Origin: Tanypteryx hageni
Taxonomy: Eukaryota; Arthropoda; Insecta; Odonata; Petaluridae
NCBI GenBank assembly: GCA_028673005.1
Contig: CM054116.1
Coordinates: forward strand, 23,041,840-23,105,839
DNA length: 64,000 nucleotides
Reading direction: 5' to 3'
Made by a program: the position numbers and the translations under genes. The notes under the pieces are model-generated. The model worked only from the letters and a program-made list of their open reading frames with translations. It did not search any database and had not been told where the DNA came from. Positions 55,001 through 64,000 of this stretch are shown one piece after another. Position 1 is the stretch's first letter, and each line of letters begins with the position of its first letter.

Positions 55001-58000
55001 ATTAGAACCACCTCAGGGAATTTTACAATTTGTAATACAATCGCACTATGTGCAGCAAAATTCCTTCAATACGACGTCACGAAATTCAGACTTCCAATGA
55101 TTCGGCACTTCCATAACACTACTATATGAAACAACTGTGTTGACATTTGGCAGTTCTTATTGCAGTTAACCTGGGGTGCTTTACATTAACTGCATTGTCA
55201 AGTTGAGTGAGTAAAATGAGCAGCTATCATAGAAATTTGCTAACCCATTAACAGTCTTTTAAATTTGGAATTTCTTGGTAGTTTCAAAACATTTAGTGAG
55301 AAATTATAATCTGGGGAAGACATAGCCATATTAAAATAGAGACAACACATGAAGCAGTGCCTGTACATGATACAGACAAATCAGGCAAAGGGACAAATGC
55401 TGGACAGATATATGATATATTAAACACATCAGTAGTACATAAGGACACTCAACAGACGGCGAAGTCGACTATCATCGGGGTTGGGCCACTGTCTCTTTAT
55501 AATTTTATTCATCTATTTTATATGAAAATCGCTTTTTACTTTTTTAGGAATAGCCCACAAAATGCCCTCAAGTAAAAAGATAAAATGCCATTTGAATGCA
55601 AAATTAACAAAAGAATTTCCACATTTAAGAACAGTTGAAAATTATGGTACTGTTGTTAAATGTTATTTATGTACAGTAGAATTTTATTGCAGTAGGTGGG
55701 CATTCCAGTATAAAGATACACAATTATTTGCGTAAACATTTCTTGATGTAGAAGTAATACTTCCACAGATCGACTTACATTTTCTTTATTTCACAGTGAG
55801 AAAGGAATGCCACGGAAAATTTTGTGAAGTATCAGTCAAATATAAGAAATTACTAGGTTCTTCAAAGACCAGGCTGTTGGCGTCAACGCCAGCCATTGAA
55901 TGTATTAGTCTATTATTTGAGCAATTAAGGTCATATTTTCTGAGTTTAGATAAGTTTCCAAAAGAGCTAAAAGATTTCTTTGAAAACCCATTAGCTGAAC
56001 TTATTTTGAATTTTGTACATAGGCAATTATTCAACCAACAGGATAAAATATGTTGAGCTGAAATAACATCAATTATTCAAAATTTTAAAGATCAGTTGAA
56101 ATCCAGATCCAATCATTTCAATTAGTGTGAAATGATTTGTCATCACACAAATATGGATAAATGTATCATGTGGTATTGCAAAAACCTTTTTTCATTATAT
56201 TAAATAATGACATTCATTTTTTCTTCTAAACATACAATATTTTTAAAAGAGAAAAATGGCAAATTCCTTAACCATATAATAGAGTATGGACTCATATTTA
56301 TAGGTTTTTTGAATATCAAATGTGTCCTTCCTTTGTCCTCCCATTTGGTTAAAAAAATCTCCTTAATAAAATAGATACTGGAATTTCAGCACATTATTTA
56401 GATTTTTTTATAAGTAGTGTTTAATAGGGTTTTTTCAATTAAAATACTAAATCACACAATCTAATAAGTGTTGTAGTATTAAAAATCATGTTAACCTGAC
56501 ATTGGTCCAGAATGACCTTTATAAACAATAGGGATGATCAAAACTCTAGGGACAGGCCTGCAACCAGCACATAATCTGATCTGACATTGCTGTGGTCCAG
56601 ACTAGGTCAGTTGATAGGAACTTTCCTGTGCTTAAAAATAAGTTAATGTGTCTTATGAGCTACCTGTTTTAAAGCCACTGCTACTGCTCCAATGGCATGG
56701 TTGTGTGGGCCTCCTTGAAGGGATGGAAATACTGCTGCATTTACTCGACTCTCATAATCATACATGATAGGCTTCCCTGTTTTTTTATCATGTGATTTAA
56801 CACCTCGCCGGAAGAAAATAATGCCAGACCTGAGAAATGAATTTTTTAAACTTAAATGGCTACAAAATTACACTTTTATGGAATTAAGTGCATTCTAATG
56901 GACTATTTCTTTACAAAATAAAGGCATTCAAAAAAATGACAAACCAAATTTCTGTCAAAGCAGTCACTTGCTTCCAAAATGATTTTCATTAGATTTGGAT
57001 CTAGACTTTTAGCCCTCTAGCTGTACTGCTAGCATTAGATTGTCAGTATCACCAATATCAACAAGATGGAAAAGTATATTCCATAAATGGAATACACAAT
57101 GATTTCTTTATGGGAAATATGTAGAAAACAGTATCGAAAGATGGGCAGTTCCTGAATTTTTATCTCTGAAACTACAAGTTGTAATTATGTGGTCCTGCAG
57201 ATTTTTTGGGGTAAATGTTGTTCTCTATTCAAATAAGTGTTTTAGTCTACAACACAAAGATCATATAAGAGCTTGGAAGAGAAAATATGGTTTTTTAATT
57301 GTTGTTTTCTTATAGAGCCATCTTAGAGATCAATGCAAACAAAATATGCAATGTTATGCTTGGGATTGTCTTTAATTTTTATCTCCGAAACTATAACTCA
57401 TAATAACATGGCCTTGCAGACTTTTTTGTGGTAAATGATGCCCTCTATCCGAATAATTTTTTAATCTTTGCCTCACAGATCACATAAGAGAATGAGAAAG
57501 AAAAAAGTGGTTTTTTAATTGTTGTTTGCTGATAGAACCATCTTAGCGATGTTATAATTGAGATTTTCTCAAATTTTTATTTCAGAAACTATAAGATGTA
57601 ATTATGTGGTCTCGTGGACTTTTTTGTGGCAAATGTTGTCTTCTATCTGAATAAATTTTTTAATCATATAAGAGAGAAAAATACGGTATTAAATTGTTGC
57701 TTGATGGATGCCATTTAATGAGATATGAGACGTGACCAAAAAGCATTCTGCTACTACCGCTTCACTGGTAAAGAACGCATAATAATGTATAGGAATGTGT
57801 TTCTTGAATTTTAGATGTTCCTCCAATTTTTTTCTTCCATTTTCTCAGTTTTATGTGTTATTTGCACTCAGAACACAAAGTGTATACATATAGAAGGCAT
57901 TTTACGTCTGTAAATCCATCATCATCATTCATCTCAAACTACCTGAGTGATATTTATGACAGCAGGTATGGGAGATCTTCTCTGAAAGATTTTCAGTGAA

Positions 58001-60907
58001 ATAATTCATTTTGGTCCACATTTACCAATTCAAACATGAGCTTCTATTTTTATATTGTTAATGTTAGGCTTAGTCAAAAATGTTTCCAAAAAAGTTGTAG
58101 AACTAAATTAAAGAAACATTTTATGTAAAATAATTTTCACATTAAAATTGGTCTTTTTTGAGAAATTTCTGTAAAAATCCAAATCTCTAGGAACACATTC
58201 GGAAACAGTAAATTCCAATGTGGAATACACATCCACTCTTATTTACCACATCCTCTATGCCTTCAAAAATCTTACCAGAAATCCCACCTTCGTTCACATT
58301 GTTTTCATTCACAATACAAGACTACATATACCAATATTAATCTCAACTTAAACAAAAAATAAACAAAAGCTGAACCAAAGGTGAAATTATTTAGTAAAAT
58401 TATTTTGGAAAATTGATATTTTATTTTGGAAGACAGTTATTACAATTTCATAACAAATCACCAACAATGGTAATTCCATTAATTATTCATTAAAGTAAGT
58501 ACCGTATATACTCGTGTATAGTTCGAATTTTTAAGACAAAATTTTTGTGCAAAAAATTGGGGGTTGTACAATACACGAGAAATACTTTTGAGGGTTTAAA
58601 ATCTCAGATCTAAAAAATTATCTTTTTAAAAATATCATAATAAAAATCAAGATATTTTTTGGTGACCCACCTCGCTGACTTAACTTGGATGATATATAGC
58701 TCCAAAACTTCCTATTTACCTTTAATTTTATCGATTTTCATTAGAATTATATTGTGTTTTTCATTTTTTCTTTTTCGAAGACTATACCTGTCCTGTATTA
58801 TCTTGAAATTCTGATTTGATTGTGACCCAGTAGTATTTTTCATTATTTTTTTATACGTTCTGTGGTGGGTTATAGTGCATTTTAACCAAAATTCGTAATG
58901 TAACCATTATACTGACCTTTTGTCGTTGTAATGTTGTTACGTGAATACTAAAGCCTGTCTTATATTCACCGATTGTTTTCTTGATTTCTATGCATATCTT
59001 TATTGCGTCTTATAACAACAGATGAGTTGGAATGATATCAATGTATAAAGTCACAAAGCTGAAGAATTAAAATGAGTTTATTTCATCTTGTTCAACTATC
59101 ATTCATAACTTTTATTGAAGGTTTTACAAGTAATATGCATCAATTAACTTTCGTTATATAAGTTTAATTTTCATCTATTTGCTAGAAATTCTGCCAACAT
59201 TCGTATGTCACATCTCATAGTTAAAAAGTAATAAATATTTTTCTTCTCAAGATCGTGCAATAGGTTTATGAAGTTTACAGTTTATTATTAGTATAGTATT
59301 ATTATGATACAAAAGCTGTTGAAAACCAAGATCGTTCTATATACCTTGATTGTGAGCTTCGAGATATCGAAACGAAAAATGTCGATCCTGACGGAAATCT
59401 AGGGTAAAAGAGTAAGTAGAAAGCTAGGGTCGAATTATACATGAAATATATGAAAAAATCTAATTTTTTTGCAGAGAAATCGGAGGTCGAACTATACACG
59501 GAGTCGAACTATACACGAGTATATACGATAAGTAACAATTTATATTTGTTCAATAATGGGTAAATTTCCCTCCCTTTTTTAATACTTATCTATTATTTGC
59601 ATTATGGGTATAATATTTGCTCTCCCACCTTTTTTGTTAGGCAAGAAAATCTATACCATATACCTGCATACTGAATGAATCACAGGAAATGTTTTAAACT
59701 CAATGCCAATTGCTATGCAAATATTAGTAAAAAAACTGTTGCTTTAAAAAGACATCTAAAGAGTAAATCCCATGCAGTCATTGATTTAATGCAAACTCAT
59801 TTGTTTAAATTGATTGAGAGTGTTGAGTCTATTTTAGTTAATGGGAGTCAAAGGATCTGATATCTGACCACTTGACAAGAAAGATTTGTTCACACTTGGC
59901 TTATTAACACTTCCACAGAGTAGTTAAGCACCATTGTACAATTTGAAATACTTTTAGGTGATTGAGCACGTCACTGAAATAAAATGAATCTCGAATGCTA
60001 TTAGCCTAATTGCTCATCTATATAATCCCACCTTTATATGATGGGCAATTGCACTAGTAAAATCTGTTGAAACATTCACTAATTTTTAAAGAATGAGAGC
60101 ACCTTAAGTTTCAATAAAATCAGTAAAGAAATGTAAAATTTATTCTCAGTCACTAGAATAAATCCAATTTTTCCGCTCTTATAATTTGAATTATAAAAAT
60201 ACACTGGGATGTTGCTACAGTGAGGTTTGGTATTGCACAAAACTTGGAATTATGCTAATCTGTCTTGGACCACAATATTTTCATTGAAATATATTTTTCA
60301 GTAAGTATACACTCAAAATTTACTGATACTTTATGCAAAATAAATAAAATTTAATTCATGTGAAATGGCTCTCTTTATTTTGTAACTGGAAGTTTGTTTG
60401 CTTGCATCAGATAAGACACATTTTAATCATCTATGAATTTTTTGCACATTTACTTGGAACTTCTTAATGTAACTCACTGTGACAGTCTCACCTATAATGT
60501 CATTTTGCAGTATGGATTCCAATAACATATTTACAACAAGTATACTTATAGAAACAATAATAAGTTTGTAGTACAACTGTGAATTACTTTCATCAAAAGT
60601 CATATTCTTAAGCACAAATATATCAAGTAACATATTCCAACTTACACTATTGTCATTAGATTTATTTCCTAAATATCACATCATATCATATACATGATAG
60701 CTGGTTCAAGAGTAACATGCAGGATTAAAATAACTCTGTAAAGGCTTAGAAAAAATATATGTCTTACCGAGCACCTCTCAGGGTTTTGTGTGTGGTTGTT
60801 GTGACAACATCTGCAAATTCAAAAGGTGATGGTATAACTTTTGCTGCCACAAGACCTGATATATGTGCCATATCAGCCAACAGGACTGCATTGACCTCGT
60901 CACAAAT
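48919..60907 (-). CDS. Shmt: Serine hydroxymethyltransferase, C-terminal five exons (partial)
   Basis: Exons 60907-60768, 56829-56664, 50789-50534, 49235-49128 and 49049-48919 total 801 bases (266 codons and TAA). All have GT-AG introns with matching phases. The enzyme converts serine and tetrahydrofolate to glycine and 5,10-methylene-tetrahydrofolate, using pyridoxal phosphate. Visible marks are [14 protein letters not shown], the cofactor-lysine segment [64 protein letters not shown] and the terminal FPMPGFGDH. The first 200 or so residues lie beyond 60907, so cytosolic or mitochondrial targeting cannot be judged. This is the only host gene I can name here. Confidence 0.96.
49128..49235 (-). 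CDS. Shmt: SHMT penultimate exon
   Basis: 108 bases, acceptor ATTAAAG, donor GTAAAT, phases 1 and 1. It codes for [15 protein letters not shown] and [19 protein letters not shown]. Confidence 0.95.
50534..50789 (-). CDS. Shmt: SHMT exon, NKNTCPGD segment
   Basis: 256 bases, acceptor TTGGAAG, donor GTAAGT, starting in phase 0 with [10 protein letters not shown] and ending in phase 1 after GGLRL. It contains [20 protein letters not shown] and [14 protein letters not shown]. The acceptor polypyrimidine tract is weak, but the protein match fixes the boundary. Confidence 0.95.
52311..52890. repeat. Dispersed repeat present as two tandem copies
   Basis: TTTTTACTTTCTCCATA starts units at about 52307 and 52609, each with GAAAGTATTGTT-like (first) or CAAAGTATTGTT-like (second) text. 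GATGATGTCTGTGTGT and CTCTAACTCAAAAACTATTAATC follow in both. A shorter copy lies at 46290-46420. The layout looks like a SINE-like or non-autonomous family; no tRNA-like head is visible. Confidence 0.6.
53108..54130. repeat. 1.0-kb insertion made of six units of about 142 bp
   Basis: A GAATTGGC..AACCGATTTCAACCAAATTT-type core, in diverged form, recurs near 53193, 53331, 53470, 53615, 53760 and 53907, a period of 138-147 bases. Each core is followed further on by a CAGGRGTGCCAC-like string. The block sits between CTCCTTTTTAG and TTTCTTAATTG, which are adjacent in the second copy of the surrounding duplication, so it was inserted after that duplication. Confidence 0.65.
54304..54705. repeat. 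Second copy of a duplicated 0.4-kb segment
   Basis: Matches 52890-53107 joined to 54131-54303, sharing TTTGCTTTAATA, CTACTGGAATAA, GAGATATTTT, GTGGTGGCCACA and the sequence between. It is an unbroken copy, which shows the original junction at the insertion point. Confidence 0.65.
55564..56056 (+). pseudogene. hAT-family transposase remnant, internally deleted
   Basis: The left part codes for a BED-type finger region ([23 protein letters not shown]) like the N-terminus of hAT-derived proteins. The right part (55796-56056) carries [20 protein letters not shown] and [18 protein letters not shown], which match the middle of such transposases. The catalytic core between is missing and stops separate the parts. 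Confidence 0.7.
56664..56829 (-). CDS. Shmt: SHMT exon, [11 protein letters not shown] segment
   Basis: 166 bases, acceptor TTTCTCAG, donor GTAGCT. It completes the Arg codon of the previous exon and ends in phase 0 after ALKQ. It codes for SGIIFFRRG, the [12 protein letters not shown] stretch and [15 protein letters not shown]. Confidence 0.95.
56830..60767. other. SHMT intron of 3.9 kb
   Basis: Contains a degenerate tandem series near 57120-57720 (three blocks around GAAACTATAA..GTAATTATGTGGTC and CATATAAGAG) and the Tigger-like element. A short frame at 59675-59860 has [21 protein letters not shown], which resembles a zinc finger of a transposon but is isolated. Confidence 0.6.
58502..59528. 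mobile_element. pogo/Tigger-like non-autonomous element
   Basis: CCGTATATACTCGTGTATAG at the left and CTATACACGAGTATATACGA at the right are inverted repeats of about 24 bases, each outside bordered by TA. The 1027-bp interior has no transposase frame. CGTATATACTCG ends are typical of pogo/Tigger families. It sits in the SHMT intron 56830-60767. Confidence 0.75.
60768..60907 (-). CDS. Shmt: SHMT exon with the cofactor-binding lysine
   Basis: 140 bases between acceptor TTTTTCAG and donor GTAAGA, phase 0 at the start and 2 at the end. It codes from [15 protein letters not shown] to TLRGAR. The lysine of THKTLRG forms the Schiff base with pyridoxal phosphate. The motif has three Thr before His-Lys where family members I know have four. 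Confidence 0.95.
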
Positions 60908-62324
60908 CTGAAAAAGTACACATTAGAATAACTAAAAGCAAAATCACCATTAAATTTATTAAACTGTAACTTGAAATTCCAAAAATTCATGGAAATTTTT
61001 TTTGTAGGTGTACTGTAATTTCAATTAGAAAACCTATCCTATCATGGCAACAAAATGCATTAAAATTATTTATCAGAAATTGATGGCAAGAAGGGCTAGG
61101 TATTTCCTGCTATAGATACAGACTTAATATCTAACAGTCAGGGGCATACTGATGGGTCCCACAACCCCCACAATATGGGGGGGCAAGATTTTGGGGGCCC
61201 CCATTCATTCAATTCATACTGACAAAGGCATCTGATGCCCAGTTTAAGAACCTAAAAAGGGAAATTGCGACTTCTACAGGGTTATAATGCTGAGAAGAGG
61301 CATTTCTCGGGACAAAAACCAGTACAAGACATAGGCTACAATTATATGCCATCAGACGTCTCTCACTCTTAGGCCAATGTATTTTCTCATGAGTCAACAC
61401 TTCTTGAGAGCTACATATAGCTAGGGAAGATGAGAGGTCTCCCTGCCATTTTTTTCTGTGGCAATATAGTGAGAGAAAAAAAGGACATTGTGTTCAAATG
61501 CCCAAGAAGTGTTTACAAAGTACTCTTTTTGAAGATACTTTGCATAATGCCATTCAATAGTGAGTTTTTGGATTCCATGAGAAGTATTCTCGCTTCCCTC
61601 CAAAGAATTTAGCCTAAGGCAGGGGTGGGCAAACTATATACAGTAGGTGCCGGTTATTATGATCACCTTTGTAAATTGTATTTTTTAATAACTTTTATAT
61701 GAACTTGACTACTATATTTCTCTCTCTCTCTCCCTATATATATATGTTAGTAAATTCGATCATCCATTTATAGTTGTAGCTTATTGTTAGTAGAATATTC
61801 ATGCAAGCCTTCTTTTAGTATGAAATTAAAATATGAACAAATTCAGCATCCAATACGATGTGTCAAAGAATGAATTTAAAAAAATTTATGTAATACAAAA
61901 CACAGAAACTAACAATAAGATTTAATTCCCTTTTCCATTTTAATGTAAAGGCAACATATTATCTGCCATCTGTTGGTGAGTTTGAGAACTGATTTTGTTT
62001 TGGCAACTTATTGTTGTCAATTCTCATAGATTTGAATATTTCTTCGGAATACCTACTCCTTTGTAAGTCCTACAAAATATTATTCAGTGAACTGTTGAGA
62101 ACTTATTTTGTTTTAGAAATTTATTATTGGCATCTCTAATTGATTTGAATATTTCTTCAGAATACTCCTTTTTAAGTCCTACGAAATATTATTCAGTGAA
62201 CTCTGGAGGTACTTATTAAAAGACTATTATTAAATATTTTCGTATCAATGATATTTGATGGAATAATTGTATTTAGAAATATTGTTTTTATGTCTGCCAG
62301 TCTTCATTAGCTATTTATTTGTAA
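60908..62324. other. Upstream SHMT intron sequence with repeat fragments
   Basis: Contains a hAT-like end string CAGGGGTGGGCAAACT near 61621 and a tandem repeat of about 113 bases (GATTTGAATATTTCTTC at 62029 and 62142). A further copy of the repeat lies at about 63717, on the other side of the hAT element. No SHMT exon is recognised here. Confidence 0.5.
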
Positions 62325-63698
62325 CAGGGCCGGCGAGATTATTTGCGGGGCCTAGTTCGATAGTGAGCAGGTCCTATTTATGTGTGTATCTATAACCGGT
62401 GGCGCAAAAATGACGTTTTTTAAGGACAATGTTAGTTTTTTTAATAAAAAATAGTTACTGTTAAAATTAATTTTTAGCAGAAACTTGATTGTTTAAAAAT
62501 CTGGTGGTATAAATGTTTATTAATGGAACATAAAACAATACCATAATGGAATATATATCAAATGTGAAATTTAGAAATTAATATAATCACACATAATTAC
62601 ACAACATGAATGATCAACTATCACAGATTTTTATAAAATCACAAAATTAAATAATTTTATTAAATATATGGAAAAATATTCAATAAAAAATTTTTCTTGC
62701 TCTTTTTCCTGCAATTTCTTGACAGATATCATCAAAATTTAAAATTTTTGCTGTCATTTTCTTTGGATAACATTGCAAGGGAAGTGAATCGCTCTTGACT
62801 TAGTGGGAATCTTCTTTTAATTAATTAATTTTTTATAATTCTGTTTCAAAAATGAGCATTCTGCGGATGCAACTGTAACAGGTGTAGTGAAGTAATTTCT
62901 GGCTAATCAACCTCTTGGATTATTACAAACAGGCATAGTGAGTAGTATTGTTAAAGCAATTGTTAAATTCGGATAAATTTCCAGAAATTTACAATAAAAG
63001 GAACTTTCAGGTTTATTTTTTAATTTAATAGAATTGATCAAATCGAAAAAAAGACAAGCAAGTGGTTTTGCCGATGAACATAAGATCACGATGCTCGAAT
63101 TGCAGAAAAAATTAAATGAAACATATATTTGTTTTGAGAGAGCGTCACAGATGAGAAGAATAAGCATTCTCACGTATGGGTGTTCTGGTTCTGTTTATGC
63201 TTAGTCTTAATTTCACACATAATGAGAGTCTTACCCACTTTTGTAGTGGAGAGGAGGGTTCGGGGATGAACCGGGAGAGAGAGAGACTGGCTGTTGCTAC
63301 TGCTCTGAGATTAACAGCACTCTACACCAGAGGTCCTAAACCTTTTGCCAACCATGAGCCACATTTAATATAAAAAGTTATCTGGAAAGCCACCTACGAA
63401 ATATACGAAAGGTAGTACATTACAAATAATACAGTGGAACCCCAATATACATATGTAATGCATACCATGAAATGTGTTCGTAAGCTGAATGTTCGTAAGT
63501 TGAATTGGTTTTTCCATTAGAAATAGAGTTAATTTTGTTAATGTGTTCCTGAATCGTTATCAAAAATCAATTTCCACGTTTGAAGAGAGGAAAAAATTGT
63601 GCTATCAATACATGAGAATTGAGCCTTGTGCGGGGTCGCTAATAAAATGCGGGGCCCTGTTCCATGGAACCGACTGACCATGCCTCATGCTGGCCCTG
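62325..63698 (-). mobile_element. hAT-type element
   Basis: The ends are CAGGGCCGGCGAGA at 62325 and TGCTGGCCCTG at 63698, inverted as in hAT elements. The bordering octamers ATTTGTAA and ATTCGTAT match at six of eight positions and may be a decayed 8-bp duplication. The interior has a transposase remnant (62690-63173) and other repeat end strings (ACCAGAGGTCC near 63324 and CAGTGGAACCCCAATATA near 63432), so it was itself invaded or rearranged. Confidence 0.65.
62690..63173 (-). pseudogene. hAT transposase C-terminal dimerisation region, broken
   Basis: The upstream frame gives EIYPNLTIALTILLTMP. After a disruption near 62910, PVTVASAECSF and a following Lys-rich helix appear; this pair is the hallmark of the hAT dimerisation domain, as in ZMYM1-like transposases. 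No intact catalytic core is present. Confidence 0.65.
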
Positions 63699-64000
63699 AT
63701 TCGTATTTCTATACAGAGATTGAATATTTCTTCAGGATACTTCTTTGCGAGTCCTACGAAATATATCAATGAACTGTGGAGGCAATTATCAAAAGATTAT
63801 TATAAGGGTTGAACTTTTCTATTGAAGTCTAAATGGGGTGGGATCTACCTTTGCCACAAAATAGAAATAGCGATTTATTTACTTTTAGTGCATGCAAAAT
63901 ATGATTTCATAAAATAAATTTAAATAATTTTTTCTCTTTTTAGCTAAAGATTAAAGACATGCATCTTTCCCAGAAAATGTCCCCAAAGTCCTTCAAATAT
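63699..64000. other. Right window edge, no gene seen
   Basis: A third copy of the 113-base repeat starts near 63717. The rest is AT-rich and without a domain. Confidence 0.5.

Larger units (their letters stand above)
50790..56663. other. SHMT intron with several repeat insertions
   Basis: A 5.9-kb intron. It holds an AAT-linked repeat near 51875, a doubled 0.3-kb repeat (52311-52890), a duplicated 0.4-kb segment whose first copy is split by a 1-kb insertion (52890-54705) and a hAT remnant (55564-56056). No further exon is needed because the flanking exons join in phase. Confidence 0.75.

Noticed and set aside
59675..59860. Short zinc-finger-like frame
   Set aside because: It resembles a BED-type finger but is isolated, without terminal repeats or a transposase domain nearby. 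Too weak to list as a gene.
61140..61620. Possible upstream SHMT exon or transposase fragment
   Set aside because: Frames on both strands are short, contain no SHMT motif such as the segment before ICDEVN, and have no fitting splice sites.

Overview
The window is AT-rich animal DNA, most likely from an arthropod. The evidence for an animal host is an intron-split serine hydroxymethyltransferase (SHMT) gene at the right, set among many eukaryotic DNA transposons. The species cannot be named from the sequence.

Positions 1-28410 are two nested copies of one Polinton/Maverick (adintovirus-like) element. The inner copy (3974-17725, 13.75 kb) has terminal inverted repeats of about 1.3 kb that begin AGTAGTATACCC. 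It is flanked by a 6-bp target duplication, AGTGTA, and lies inside the integrase gene of the outer copy, in the same orientation. The outer copy occupies 1-3973 and 17726-28410; its left end is outside the window. Both copies have the same layout. A minus-strand block runs packaging ATPase, a 109-aa protein, a 236-aa protein, integrase, penton-like protein, basic core-like protein, major capsid protein, RNase H-like protein and adenain-like protease. Upstream of it is a minus-strand protein-primed DNA polymerase B gene. A divergent plus-strand 296-aa gene has a PC4-like segment. The copies are damaged in different ways. The inner lost about 3.2 kb covering the N-terminal half of its polymerase gene, but the rest of its genes are open. 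The outer keeps a near full-length polymerase gene with two small introns, but has frameshifts in polymerase, ATPase, penton and core genes and a split integrase.

Positions 28411-48918 contain no host gene I can name. They hold a 5'-truncated piggyBac copy (32427-33597) and an AT-rich tandem repeat with a period near 0.8 kb (33594-39520). That repeat is split by a 2.88-kb IS630/Tc1-mariner element with 465-bp inverted repeats and TA duplications (35190-38067). A decayed element of 3.87 kb encodes an uncharacterised DDE-like transposase with a C2H2 finger (42264-46134). A weak two-exon mini-gene candidate lies at 28783-29048.

Positions 48919-60907 hold the last five coding exons of SHMT on the minus strand, with consistent splice sites and phases. 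The introns carry tandem repeats, a 1-kb insertion in a duplicated segment, a hAT remnant (55564-56056) and a pogo/Tigger-like non-autonomous element (58502-59528). A second hAT element lies upstream at 62325-63698. Earlier SHMT exons must lie beyond 64000 or were not recognised.
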